Shown: positions 1 to 5,977, numbered from the stretch's first letter. The stretch is 8,292 nucleotides of DNA from Microcaldota archaeon (GCA_030697615.1 JAUYPK010000038.1:1-8292), one strand, 5' to 3'. Translations and numbers: made by a program. Notes: a model not told the origin generated them from the letters alone.

Positions 1-98
1 CCGTGGTCAACGTGTGCAACTATTCCCATGTTGCGGATATTCTTCTGGTTATACATCAATTTCTGAACGTGTTCAACAACCGCCTCTTTAGTCGCCAT
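1..98 (-). CDS. fusA: Translation elongation factor 2 (aEF-2), N-terminal fragment
   Basis: This is the first 33 residues of the ribosomal translocase GTPase; the rest lies off the left edge. The visible protein starts MATKEAVVEHVQKLM and runs into NIRNMGIVAHVDHG, the beginning of the G1 (P-loop) motif that continues GKTT in EF-2. Archaeal EF-2 proteins have just such a short helix ahead of G1. The start is fixed by the ATG at 96-98 and by the Shine-Dalgarno-like AGGAGT upstream. In most archaea the gene follows uS7 directly. Here it follows a phosphatase gene that ends 59 bases upstream, so it may have its own promoter; a weak TATA-like TTTTAA lies near 135-141. Identification is firm although only the N-terminus is visible. 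Confidence 0.95.
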   Translation of the reverse strand, partial: MATKEAVVEHVQKLMYNQKNIRNMGIVAHVDH

Positions 99-108
99 AT
101 AAAATCAT

Positions 109-114
109 ACTCCT
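109..114 (-). promoter_or_regulatory. Ribosome binding site of the EF-2 gene
   Basis: Read on the minus strand this is AGGAGT, ten bases ahead of the ATG at 98-96. It is the clearest Shine-Dalgarno match in the window. It supports this ATG over the out-of-frame ATG just after the motif, which meets a stop after six codons. Confidence 0.7.
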
Positions 115-157
115 AAAAGTGATTAAGTTAGCTCTTAAAATCTCCCAGCAAAGCTTG

Positions 158-2263
158 TTACCGAAATAGGTCTGTAACCCAAGAGAAGAAACTTACAATA
201 CTAGTAAATGCGGAATTTATAAAGTTTCCCTCACTAGCCGAGTTAGGGCCTGCAACTACTGGAATGCCCTGCGTTACACTTGGCTCAAACGGCGTTCCAG
301 AAGGAGAAATGGCGCATTGAATTGCCTCAACTGGCTTACCAACTTGAGTGCCGCAATTAGCAACGTCAATACACTGCCGCGCTTGCGTACCTGCAGCACA
401 GTTTTCCCAACCAGTACATTCCCACGCTTCAACACATTGACCACAAGCAATTGTTTCAACTGGCTTTGAAATAGCTGTCCCACAGCGGTTTACATCAACG
501 CAAGCTCTACGCTGTACGTCACCATTACACGTTGAAAATTCGTCGCATTGCCAGTTTTCGCTGCACACTAACGGCGAAACTATTGAAAGCGGAATAACGG
601 AAGTTCTTGTAACCGCACCACTAGTCGCGGTTATTGTAATTGAATAACTTCCAGTTGGAGTCGAAGGCAGAGTAGATACGAAAAGAATTGAAGTGAAATT
701 AAACGTGTTGGCATCTACATTAAACAAGCAAGACACAGTTGCAGGGCATGAAACTGCAAGTGAAGCAATTGAACGAACGCCAAGCAATTGCGTTGCAGTT
801 ACATCTAGAGATGCGCTGCTTCCTGGAAGCATCGCTACACTAGCAGGCGTTGAAAGCGAAAAGTCAACAAACTGATTAGCAACAGGAGAAACTGATGTGT
901 TTCCACTTGGAGCTAGTGGAGTAGAATTTGTACCACCCGTATCATTTGTGATGTTTCGACCAGTTGGAGGTGGAGTAGTTCCATTTGAAGAATTTGAACT
1001 AATTGAGCCATATGGAATAATTGTATTTAGCCGCGATTTAGAAATGGTAAAAGTGTCCCGTAATGCACCTGAACTTGACCTGAACTCTTCAGTCATTGAG
1101 TTGCCTGAAAAAGCTAGTTTAACGTAGCCGCGTTGCTCTAGGTTTGAAACAGACCAAGGCGCTTCTGTTCCAAGATCGTAGCAGCAGTTTCCACCAGTTC
1201 CTGCAACTATGTACGTTGGATAACTTGGGTCAATGTAGTCAGCTTCGTAAACTAAATTACGTGGATCAGGATCAACTGCAACATCTGGATCTGCAAGTGG
1301 ATACATGCGTTCATAGTTATGCACGTGTCCCTGGACAATCAAGTCAACCCCCCTGTTCCTAAAAACAGGTTCAAAACGCCGCCGTTCGTTTTGAGCATCG
1401 CGCATTGGATGCGAATTACTAGTTGAATAAAAGTTGAAATGCAGCACTACAACTTTCCACGTTATTCCAGCAGGTAAGCTTGCCAAGTCAGCGTCAAGCC
1501 AATTCTTAACATCTTCGGAATTAACTTCATCCTCGCTATCTCCTGCTCGCGCGCCTAAGTCAAGAAAAGCAAAATGCGCGTTGCCGTAGTTAATCGAATA
1601 AGCGCGTTCGTTCAAATAAGAGTACATTGAATTTGAAGGAAACGCAAACCGATTAGTAAAACTAGTTAATGTCGATGCACCTGCGCCAAAGTCATGATAC
1701 TCGTGATTGCCAGGCGCAACTAACGTAATTACTTTTGAAGCGATTGGCTGCAAGTAATCAAAAAATAAGTCAACACCTTCTTCGTCGCTACTATACGCCA
1801 AGTCACCGGCGATAATTGTTAAATTTGGATTAATGCCGCTAGCTGCAAGTGGAACCTCGGGGTTTTGGCCCTGGTCGCCCCATGCTACAACTGTAAACGG
1901 AGCAGTTGAACCAGCAACCGGTGCGGTTGTAAATGAAAAAGTTCCAACAGCAGGATTCCAGTCAACTCCGTCACCAACGCGGTAATAATAAGTTGTACTT
2001 GGAGTTAAACCTGAAAACGTAGCGTTGTGCAAGTACCCCTCGTAGCCAGGATAAGTGAATTGTAAACCAGCCAAAGTGCTTCCAAGGCTAGTGGAAGTAA
2101 GCCCATATTGCACAGTTGAAGAAGTTGAACTATAAGTCTGCCACGTTACAGTAACAGAATTAGACGGGTCAGAAGTTGTAGAAAGGTGAACTTGATTTGG
2201 AGGAACAGCTGCAACACTAGCAACGAAAACGAATAACAGAAAAGCAAATAGTAATTTACGCAT
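158..2263 (-). CDS. Secreted purple-acid-phosphatase-like metallophosphoesterase with C-terminal Cys-rich repeats
   Basis: A predicted extracellular binuclear metallophosphatase of 701 residues. A signal peptide (about 1-19, MRKLLFAFLLFVFVASVAA) leads to a fibronectin-like N-domain (22-113) typical of purple acid phosphatases. The catalytic domain (123-318) carries all seven metal ligands of the family: D130 (WGDQ), D154 and Y157 (GDLAY), N186 (GNHE), H275 (VVVLH), and H313 and H315 (GHVHNYER). The family C-terminal segment follows (349-410, YIVAGTGG). Next come a Ser/Thr/Asn/Pro linker (420-462) rich in N-glycosylation sequons, an Ig-like beta domain (463-563), two 43-residue Cys repeats (567-650) and a hydrophobic tail (681-701) that might touch the membrane. 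Likely role is releasing phosphate from organic esters outside the cell; the substrate is unknown. The gene sits between uS7 and EF-2, where ribosomal operon genes are expected. Confidence 0.9.
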   Translation of the reverse strand: MRKLLFAFLLFVFVASVAAVPPNQVHLSTTSDPSNSVTVTWQTYSSTSSTVQYGLTSTSLGSTLAGLQFTYPGYEGYLHNATFSGLTPSTTYYYRVGDGVDWNPAVGTFSFTTAPVAGSTAPFTVVAWGDQGQNPEVPLAASGINPNLTIIAGDLAYSSDEEGVDLFFDYLQPIASKVITLVAPGNHEYHDFGAGASTLTSFTNRFAFPSNSMYSYLNERAYSINYGNAHFAFLDLGARAGDSEDEVNSEDVKNWLDADLASLPAGITWKVVVLHFNFYSTSNSHPMRDAQNERRRFEPVFRNRGVDLIVQGHVHNYERMYPLADPDVAVDPDPRNLVYEADYIDPSYPTYIVAGTGGNCCYDLGTEAPWSVSNLEQRGYVKLAFSGNSMTEEFRSSSGALRDTFTISKSRLNTIIPYGSISSNSSNGTTPPPTGRNITNDTGGTNSTPLAPSGNTSVSPVANQFVDFSLSTPASVAMLPGSSASLDVTATQLLGVRSIASLAVSCPATVSCLFNVDANTFNFTSILFVSTLPSTPTGSYSITITATSGAVTRTSVIPLSIVSPLVCSENWQCDEFSTCNGDVQRRACVDVNRCGTAISKPVETIACGQCVEAWECTGWENCAAGTQARQCIDVANCGTQVGKPVEAIQCAISPSGTPFEPSVTQGIPVVAGPNSASEGNFINSAFTSIVSFFSWVTDLFR
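314..565 (-). repeat. Two tandem six-cysteine repeats (thrombospondin type 1-like) in the phosphatase
   Basis: Residues 567-607 and 610-650 each hold six cysteines. The second set (610, 616, 622, 631, 637, 650) is offset from the first (567, 573, 579, 588, 594, 607) by exactly 43. The pattern is C-x3-W-x-C-x5-C-x2-G/D-x-Q-x-R-x-C-x-D-x3-CG, which resembles thrombospondin type 1 repeats. Three disulfides per copy and a role in protein or sugar binding at the cell surface are inference. Confidence 0.8.
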
Positions 2264-2332
2264 TTTGAACAGCTAAGAATAACTGGGAAGAAAAGGGAAT
2301 AAAAATGCACTCACCGCCCCTCTCGCTCTAGC

Positions 2333-2369
2333 GGTTATACCAAAAGGTATTATACCAAAGAGTATAACC
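2333..2369. promoter_or_regulatory. Symmetric three-box operator-like element upstream of the phosphatase
   Basis: Three related boxes are evenly spaced: GGTTATACC (2333-2341), GGTATTATACC (2346-2356) and AGTATAACC (2361-2369), with centres at 2337, 2351 and 2365, 14 bases apart. The middle box is a perfect palindrome around a single base. The outer two are inverted copies of one another, so the array is symmetric about 2351 (13 of 18 base pairs match). It lies 70 bases before the phosphatase ATG and upstream of a TATA-like TTTTTATT near 2297-2305. This suits a multimeric regulator, but which one is unknown. Confidence 0.55.
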
Positions 2370-2420
2370 AAGACAAGAACGTTAGAGAAAAAGAGAGAAC
2401 CAAAAACAGAACACCTAGTA

Positions 2421-2449
2421 GGGAAAAGGTAGAAAAAAGAAAAAGAGAG
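2421..2449 (-). terminator. T-tract terminator after the GVLMxP-repeat gene
   Basis: About 26 bases past the stop codon, the minus strand has T-rich runs (TTTTT, TTTTTT, TTTT) broken by C. There is no strong hairpin. Archaeal RNA polymerase commonly terminates at such oligo-T tracts. Pyrimidine-rich sequence continues toward 2380. Confidence 0.5.
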
Positions 2450-2475
2450 TTTCTTTGCAATTATCCGCTTAGAAC

Positions 2476-2775
2476 TTAGCCACGATAATCTGGATACATT
2501 AACACGCCAGCTCTAGCTGGAGATGGTTTATGTATAAAACCAACGCGTTCAACTGACGGATAGTTTATTGGGAATATAGTTCCAATTAACCCCGATTTTT
2601 GCTGTGGCTGCATTAATACGCCATGGCTTTCGGCCGGACGCATCAACACTCCTAACTTTTCAGTAGGGGTCATTAATACTCCAACACTTGAACCTTGCGG
2701 CGCTGGAAGCATAAAAAGTCCAACGCTCCCAAATACTAAAACGGCTGCAACTATTGCTGTTACAAACTTCGTCAT
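2476..2775 (-). CDS. Exported or membrane-anchored GVLMxP-repeat protein, function unknown
   Basis: A 99-residue protein that I do not recognise. A hydrophobic N-terminal segment (about 5-23, after MTKF) looks like a signal peptide or anchor. The rest is built from a short motif: GVLMTP (32-37), GVLMRP (42-47), GVLMQP (52-57), a degenerate GLIGTIFP (62-69), GFIHKP (79-84) and GVLMYP (90-95). The first three are exactly ten residues apart. There are no cysteines, so it is not a lipoprotein. The four GVLM tetrads use four different codon strings, so they are not a fresh DNA duplication, and the peptide seems to be under selection. The TATA box lies 28 bases before the ATG. The neighbour downstream on the same strand is the secreted phosphatase. 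It could be a cell-surface or secreted peptide precursor, but nothing visible assigns a role. Confidence 0.75.
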   Translation of the reverse strand: MTKFVTAIVAAVLVFGSVGLFMLPAPQGSSVGVLMTPTEKLGVLMRPAESHGVLMQPQQKSGLIGTIFPINYPSVERVGFIHKPSPARAGVLMYPDYRG

Positions 2776-2786
2776 AAACAGTGTTA

Positions 2787-2796
2787 CCCCCCCCCC
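2787..2796. repeat. Homopolymer run G10 (minus strand) in the leader or promoter of the repeat-protein gene
   Basis: Ten consecutive C on the plus strand (G on the minus strand) sit 11 bases before the ATG at 2775 and just after the TATA-like TTTAAA at 2801-2806. Mononucleotide runs of this length slip easily. A change in length would alter TATA-to-start spacing or ribosome-site strength. A sequencing length error is also possible. Confidence 0.85.
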
Positions 2797-2800
2797 TGCT

Positions 2801-2806
2801 TTTAAA
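2801..2806 (-). promoter_or_regulatory. TATA-like box for the GVLMxP-repeat gene
   Basis: TTTAAA (minus: GCTTTAAAAGC) is centred about 28 bases before the ATG at 2775, the spacing of a leaderless or nearly leaderless archaeal promoter. Immediately upstream (2812-2822) is the short inverted repeat CGCA-AGA-TGCG, which might bind a regulator. Confidence 0.45.
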
Positions 2807-2829
2807 GCTATCGCAAGATGCGGAAAAAT

Positions 2830-2964
2830 TTACCATTTTTTTAGTTCTTCGAGAAAATCCGCTTTAGACATTTCTTTGAATAGCCCTCTTTCGTATCGCT
2901 TGAAAGCTGCTTCGGTTCTCCTTGCAAACTCCTTCTCAAATTCAATTTCGTTTCTTGATTTCAC
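2830..2964 (-). CDS. Small 44-residue charged protein, possibly antitoxin-like
   Basis: A short reading frame starts at a GTG (2964-2962) and ends with TAA at 2832-2830. The protein is highly charged and probably helical. It includes EFEKEFARRTEAAFKRYERG and ends MSKADFLEELKKW. The C-terminal pattern (Y-x2-G-x4-MS-x2-FLEEL-x2-W) recalls small archaeal proteins often found as antitoxins, but no toxin such as a PIN or RelE domain lies next to it, so the function is open. Support for the gene: a TATA-like TATATTTAA is centred about 29 bases before the GTG, the composition is protein-like, and it fills the gap between uS7 and the repeat protein on the same strand. There is no Shine-Dalgarno site, so a leaderless message is likely. 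The in-frame stop at 2991-2989 limits any upstream extension to eight codons. Confidence 0.6.
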   Translation of the reverse strand: MKSRNEIEFEKEFARRTEAAFKRYERGLFKEMSKADFLEELKKW

Positions 2965-2988
2965 ATAATTTTCAGGCGGCTGCTTTAA

Positions 2989-3008
2989 TTAAATATAGCG
3001 TCCGCTAT
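2989..3008 (-). promoter_or_regulatory. TATA-like box overlapped by an inverted repeat ahead of the small gene
   Basis: On the minus strand ATAGCG-GA-CGCTAT, a perfect 6-base inverted repeat with a 2-base centre (2995-3008), runs into TATATTTAA (2997-2989). A protein bound to the repeat would block the TATA box, as expected for autoregulation. A weak hairpin at the end of the uS7 transcript is the alternative, but the 2-base loop and lack of a T-run argue against a terminator. Confidence 0.45.
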
Positions 3009-3039
3009 CAAAAATTTAGTTATTTTATACTGCACCGCC

Positions 3040-3651
3040 TTATCTGGCAGACTTGGCCATTCTTTCTGCTTCGTTCTTGCGCTTTACGGAGTACGAGTCC
3101 TGCGAGTTCTTGCTGGCGAGGATTATTTCATTTGCAAGCGAATCTGCAACTGTGTTCTTCTTGTCAAACGCCTGCATAATAGCAGCCAATGCAATGTTAC
3201 GAAGCGCAGTATCCAACCTACGCTGTGGACCAGAATCTACAGCTACTTGATAAGCAACTCCACCCATTCTTACTCTTGTAACTTCTTCGCGTGGAGCGCT
3301 GTTCTCAACAGCAGCTATAAGTAGTTGAATTGGATTCTGATGCGTTTGTTTTTCAACAATTGCAAATGCTTCTTTTACAATTTTAATCGCTTTGGACTTC
3401 TTGCCTTGTAATTTTCCATGAGTGCGGATTATTTTGCCACCCATTTTTTCGCCTGTTCCTCCACGCATTAGCTTGTTGATAAGCCGTTCAACGACGTTGA
3501 CGCCTTGCTTTGCGAACTGCTTGTTAGCATGGCGCGCGTAAGTGTGCGGAATTAAAACTGGCTTTAAACTCACAACTTGGCTAATGCTAGGGTCGCGGAT
3601 CTTAATGCCGTCGTACGAATAAATCCCAAATAATTTAACATCCATTGCCAT
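3040..3651 (-). CDS. rps7: Small ribosomal subunit protein uS7
   Basis: Assembly protein of the 30S head that binds the 3' major domain of 16S rRNA near the E site. The 203-residue length is normal for archaeal uS7. Recognisable segments are LIPHTYARHANKQFAK (33-48), NVVERLINKLMRGG (52-65), NPIQLLIAAVENSAPREE (106-123), the PQRRLD motif (142-147, usually PQRRVD) and the archaeal C-terminus AERMAKSAR (195-203). The ATG at 3651 gives MAMDVKLFG; the second ATG two codons later is a possible alternative start. It follows uS12 by 32 bases and is probably co-transcribed. In most archaea EF-2 follows next, but here small and secreted proteins intervene. Confidence 0.97.
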   Translation of the reverse strand: MAMDVKLFGIYSYDGIKIRDPSISQVVSLKPVLIPHTYARHANKQFAKQGVNVVERLINKLMRGGTGEKMGGKIIRTHGKLQGKKSKAIKIVKEAFAIVEKQTHQNPIQLLIAAVENSAPREEVTRVRMGGVAYQVAVDSGPQRRLDTALRNIALAAIMQAFDKKNTVADSLANEIILASKNSQDSYSVKRKNEAERMAKSAR

Positions 3652-3683
3652 ATTATAATTTAATTCACTTATTTTTTACATTT

Positions 3684-4112
3684 CTATCTCTTTGGCTTCT
3701 CTTTCCTGCCTTTGCGAAGCTCTTCCAAGGAAACACCATTAACTGCAATTACTTTATACCTAACTCCGGGAATTGAACCCATTTGTCCACGCTGTGAACC
3801 CCCTAGACCAACAATTGTAACTTCATCGTGTTCGTCAATTTTTTCAATCGCCTTATCACGCGGACAATGCGCAGCTACTTTCCTGCCGTTTTTAAGAAGT
3901 TGAACAACTACACACTTGATGATTCCAGAGTGAGGCTGCTTTTGCTCCATTCCCTTTTTCTTCAACACAATACCTTTTGCCAGTGGCGCACCTTCCAACG
4001 GGTCGTACTTTGCCTTTAAACCAAGCGCCTTGCGCTTCCACGGCTTCTTAAGCCAACGTCGCTTCTGCCTACGCCGCTGTAAAAGCCTACCTGCAAACAT
4101 TCCACGTGCCAT
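3684..4112 (-). CDS. rps12: Small ribosomal subunit protein uS12, with variant decoding-centre motifs
   Basis: Decoding-centre protein of the 30S subunit, 142 residues, close to archaeal norms. The family features [15 protein letters not shown] (36-50), IDEHDEV (92-98), PGVRYK (115-120) and GRKEKPKR at the C-terminus are all present. Two normally near-invariant loops differ. The usual KQPNSAxRK reads KQPHSGIIK (58-66), replacing Asn, Ala and Arg but keeping Pro60 and Ser62. The usual GDIPGVR reads GSIPGVR, with Ser113 in place of the Asp that bacteria can methylthiolate. The remainder is intact and the operon context is correct, so this looks like a divergent but functional protein rather than a decayed copy. 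The ATG at 4112 follows a 64-base AT-rich gap after nusA. Confidence 0.96.
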   Translation of the reverse strand: MARGMFAGRLLQRRRQKRRWLKKPWKRKALGLKAKYDPLEGAPLAKGIVLKKKGMEQKQPHSGIIKCVVVQLLKNGRKVAAHCPRDKAIEKIDEHDEVTIVGLGGSQRGQMGSIPGVRYKVIAVNGVSLEELRKGRKEKPKR

Positions 4113-4130
4113 TTTTTATCAATCACACTT

Positions 4131-4140
4131 TTTAATATAA
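4131..4140 (-). promoter_or_regulatory. Candidate internal promoter (TATA-like) ahead of uS12
   Basis: The nusA-uS12 gap is almost pure A/T. On the minus strand it contains TTATATTAAA centred about 24 bases before the uS12 ATG, and GTGTGATTG between the box and the start, whose GTGAT could pair with the 16S 3' end. A second start point for uS12-uS7 is plausible, but AT-richness makes chance matches easy. Confidence 0.35.
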
Positions 4141-4176
4141 TTTTTTATTTAATTTTTTTATTTTAACTTTTCAACT

Positions 4177-4590
4177 TTACAAAATCTTCGCATCTTCAAT
4201 TCCAAACTTTCTTTTCAACGCAACTTTTAACTTTTTTATATTTGAACCAGCTTTTCCAATTGCAATGCCCCTAGTTGTTGGGTCAACTGAAATCGTTATG
4301 CTATTATTATTCTGTTCAACGTTTCTTATAACTGCTCCCCTTAGCGTTTTGTCAATCATTGACCTAGCGTCTAAAGCGTCTTCTATCACTTCCACGTTTT
4401 TTGGGCTAAACACTTCGCGAAGTTTTGCCAAAGTCGAACCTTGCTTGCCGATTGCCCTTCCAATTTGGCCATCTTCTACAATGAAAACAACAGTCATGCC
4501 GTCGTCAACAACATCTACAACTTTTGCGCCTGTCCGCTGTTCAAAAACCTTCATGAGTTCAAGCGAATTGCTATCAAGCACGTTTTCCAT
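4177..4590 (-). CDS. nusA: NusA-like KH-domain transcription factor, archaeal short form
   Basis: A 137-residue protein consisting of two KH RNA-binding domains. Archaea have this reduced NusA, without the bacterial N-terminal RNAP-binding and S1 domains. The GxxG loops are clear: AIGKQG (46-51) in the first KH and AIGKAG (110-115) in the second. It ends FGIEDAKIL soon after the second domain, so there is no C-terminal extension. It probably acts with RNA polymerase or rRNA in elongation, termination or ribosome biogenesis; the archaeal role is not settled. It begins five bases after the eL30 stop codon, so the two are co-transcribed and probably translationally coupled. Confidence 0.95.
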   Translation of the reverse strand: MENVLDSNSLELMKVFEQRTGAKVVDVVDDGMTVVFIVEDGQIGRAIGKQGSTLAKLREVFSPKNVEVIEDALDARSMIDKTLRGAVIRNVEQNNNSITISVDPTTRGIAIGKAGSNIKKLKVALKRKFGIEDAKIL

Positions 4591-4595
4591 AAATT

Positions 4596-4913
4596 TTATC
4601 CGCTCTCAACTTTTTTTGACTCAACTACCTTTAAAATATCCGAGTTGCCAGCCTCGATAACTGAAAGCGCACTTACCGAAAAAGGCTTTCCACAAACAAC
4701 TCCAAGCTCCATGTTAGAGCCAGCAAATTCAATAACAGGTACGCCAGACATAGACGCATAGTGCGTAATGTCCTGCTTGACGCTTGCAGGGCAATTGCGG
4801 CTAACGATAATAACTTTTGCCTCTCCCAACAACGCGTATTTCTTTGCGCGGTCGCTGCCGAGGATAATCTTACCAGTGTCAACCGCCATTCTAATTGAAA
4901 CATTCAAATCCAT
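4596..4913 (-). CDS. rpl30e: Large ribosomal subunit protein eL30
   Basis: An archaeal/eukaryotic-type 50S protein of the L7Ae/L30e kink-turn-binding fold, 105 residues. Family signatures: MDLNVSIRMAVDTGKIILGS (1-20), KVIIVSRNCP (33-42), an SGVPVIEFAGSNMELG stretch and CGKPFSVSALSVIEAGNSDI. It is the first gene of the translation cluster here. In many archaea the large RNA polymerase subunit genes precede it, but the next gene upstream is a DsbA-like protein, so the rpo genes are not linked at this spot. A TATA-like box at the leaderless spacing supports transcription starting immediately before it. Confidence 0.96.
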   Translation of the reverse strand: MDLNVSIRMAVDTGKIILGSDRAKKYALLGEAKVIIVSRNCPASVKQDITHYASMSGVPVIEFAGSNMELGVVCGKPFSVSALSVIEAGNSDILKVVESKKVESG

Positions 4914-4934
4914 AACGTAGAAACTCTACCTTAA

Positions 4935-4944
4935 AACTTTTAAT
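4935..4944 (-). promoter_or_regulatory. TATA-like promoter of the eL30-NusA-uS12-uS7 operon
   Basis: Minus-strand ATTAAAAGTT is centred about 27 bases before the eL30 ATG (4913). Between box and gene lies the small inverted repeat GTAGA-AAC-TCTAC (4917-4929). A second TATA-like TTTTTAAA near 5020-5027 could give a longer leader. Confidence 0.5.
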
Positions 4945-5036
4945 CTAAAACTTGGTTCTCCACCACAGAAGATTTTCGCTTTTTGTGACTTCCCAAGCAA
5001 CTATTACCAGACAAAAACTACTTTAAAAACCCTTTG

Positions 5037-5064
5037 AAAAAAGAAAACAAGGGGAAAAAATAAA
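5037..5064 (-). terminator. Oligo-T terminator after the DsbA-like gene
   Basis: Shortly after the DsbA-like stop codon, the minus strand reads T-runs separated by C (TTTATTTTTT, TTTT, TTTTTT) without a hairpin. This is the usual form of an intrinsic archaeal terminator and separates this gene from the ribosomal operon downstream. Confidence 0.5.
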
Positions 5065-5076
5065 GAAATCAGCGGT

Positions 5077-5967
5077 TTAGCCAGCTGCTGCGATTTGAGC
5101 TTCTAAAACTGGCTTGAAGTACTGGTAAGGCAACGCGCCGCTAAAAGTGATTACCACTTTGTTGTCGCTTGTCTTGAAAATTCCCATTTCGCCACCGCTC
5201 TGCGTCAAGAGATCCTTAAATTGCGCAAGTGGTGCTTTGTCAATGCGATCTGCATCTCCGCCAATTAACATAAACCCAGGCGTTCCACTTACACCATATT
5301 GGCCAGCAAGTTGCCTGTCAGCTTGATACGCTGCTGCTTTTGCACCACTGTCAAGGCACGTGTTGAAAGTCGCTGCACTGAGGCCAAGGTCAACTGCGTA
5401 TTGCTTTAACTGCGTAACTTCCAAAGCTGGAGTGACTTCGAATAACTTGTCGTGGTACTCCCATGTTTTGCCTTGGTCAACTGCACATTCAAAAGCTTCT
5501 CCAGCTTTGTCTGCAAGCGGGTGGCCAGCTGCATTGTAATGGCGGTAAACTAGGTTAACTTTTCCACTTTGCTCTGAAAGTGCTGAATCCATTATAGGCA
5601 CAGCGCGTTGGCAGTATGGACATTGAAAATCTGAAAACTCAACAATTGTAACTTTTGCATCTGCTGAACCGCGAATTGGACGGTCAGAAACCCCAACTGG
5701 AGCTACATCTATACTTGCAAATGAAAGCGTATTCGGGTCAGTTGGACCAGGAGCTTGTGCAGCTGCACCAGAACCTGCTGAAGGAGCTGCTCCACCTGCT
5801 GGTGCTGCTTGTAAACGAGTTAGAATTGCTTGGTTTGTAGTTGCTACGCCGTTGAACGAAACAAACATAGTTGACGAAACTAGCAACGCTGCGACTAGGA
5901 TTGTAATTTCAAGCGAATACGCTTTGAAAAAACTATTTCCACCATTATGACTTCCAGTTGAATCCAA
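5077..5967 (-). CDS. Membrane-anchored DsbA-family thiol:disulfide oxidoreductase
   Basis: Likely introduces or shuffles disulfides in exported proteins outside the membrane. It has 296 residues. A single membrane helix (about 18-38) is followed by an Ala/Gly/Pro linker (52-78) and a thioredoxin-fold domain of the DsbA/BdbD type (104-290). The active site is FSDFQCPYC (111-119, CxxC at 116-119) and the cis-proline loop is SGTPGFML (227-234, P230). The helical insert carries HP (149-150), ECAVDQGKTWEYHDKLF (160-176) and a second pair, Cys161 and Cys204, as in related DsbA proteins with a structural disulfide. The start is a TTG at 5967-5965, because an in-frame stop lies just upstream and the next Met falls inside the helix. 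A GGGGGGAG site precedes it by 10 bases. It is divergent from the sigma-like gene. Confidence 0.92.
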   Translation of the reverse strand: MDSTGSHNGGNSFFKAYSLEITILVAALLVSSTMFVSFNGVATTNQAILTRLQAAPAGGAAPSAGSGAAAQAPGPTDPNTLSFASIDVAPVGVSDRPIRGSADAKVTIVEFSDFQCPYCQRAVPIMDSALSEQSGKVNLVYRHYNAAGHPLADKAGEAFECAVDQGKTWEYHDKLFEVTPALEVTQLKQYAVDLGLSAATFNTCLDSGAKAAAYQADRQLAGQYGVSGTPGFMLIGGDADRIDKAPLAQFKDLLTQSGGEMGIFKTSDNKVVITFSGALPYQYFKPVLEAQIAAAG

Positions 5968-5977
5968 GATAAACCAA

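Noticed and set aside
693..1362. Plus-strand frames of 60-76 codons inside the phosphatase gene
   Set aside because: Antisense to a phosphatase with intact motifs throughout; low-complexity translations with no family resemblance.
2333..2369. Three-box element read as a transcription terminator hairpin
   Set aside because: The outer stem is only eight pairs around a long loop, no T-run follows, and the even 14-base spacing fits protein binding better.
2333..2369. CRISPR-like repeats
   Set aside because: The repeats are about ten bases with 4-5 base gaps and inverted symmetry, unlike CRISPR repeats and spacers; no cas gene is present.
2812..2822. CGCA-AGA-TGCG as a terminator for the 44-residue gene
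   Set aside because: The stem is only four pairs and the minus strand has no T-run after it; noted only as a possible site beside the TATA box.
4265..4761. Plus-strand frames of 131 and 106 codons opposite nusA and eL30
   Set aside because: They lie antisense to well-recognised ribosomal operon genes, resemble no family and have no start signals; they are shadows of the real coding.
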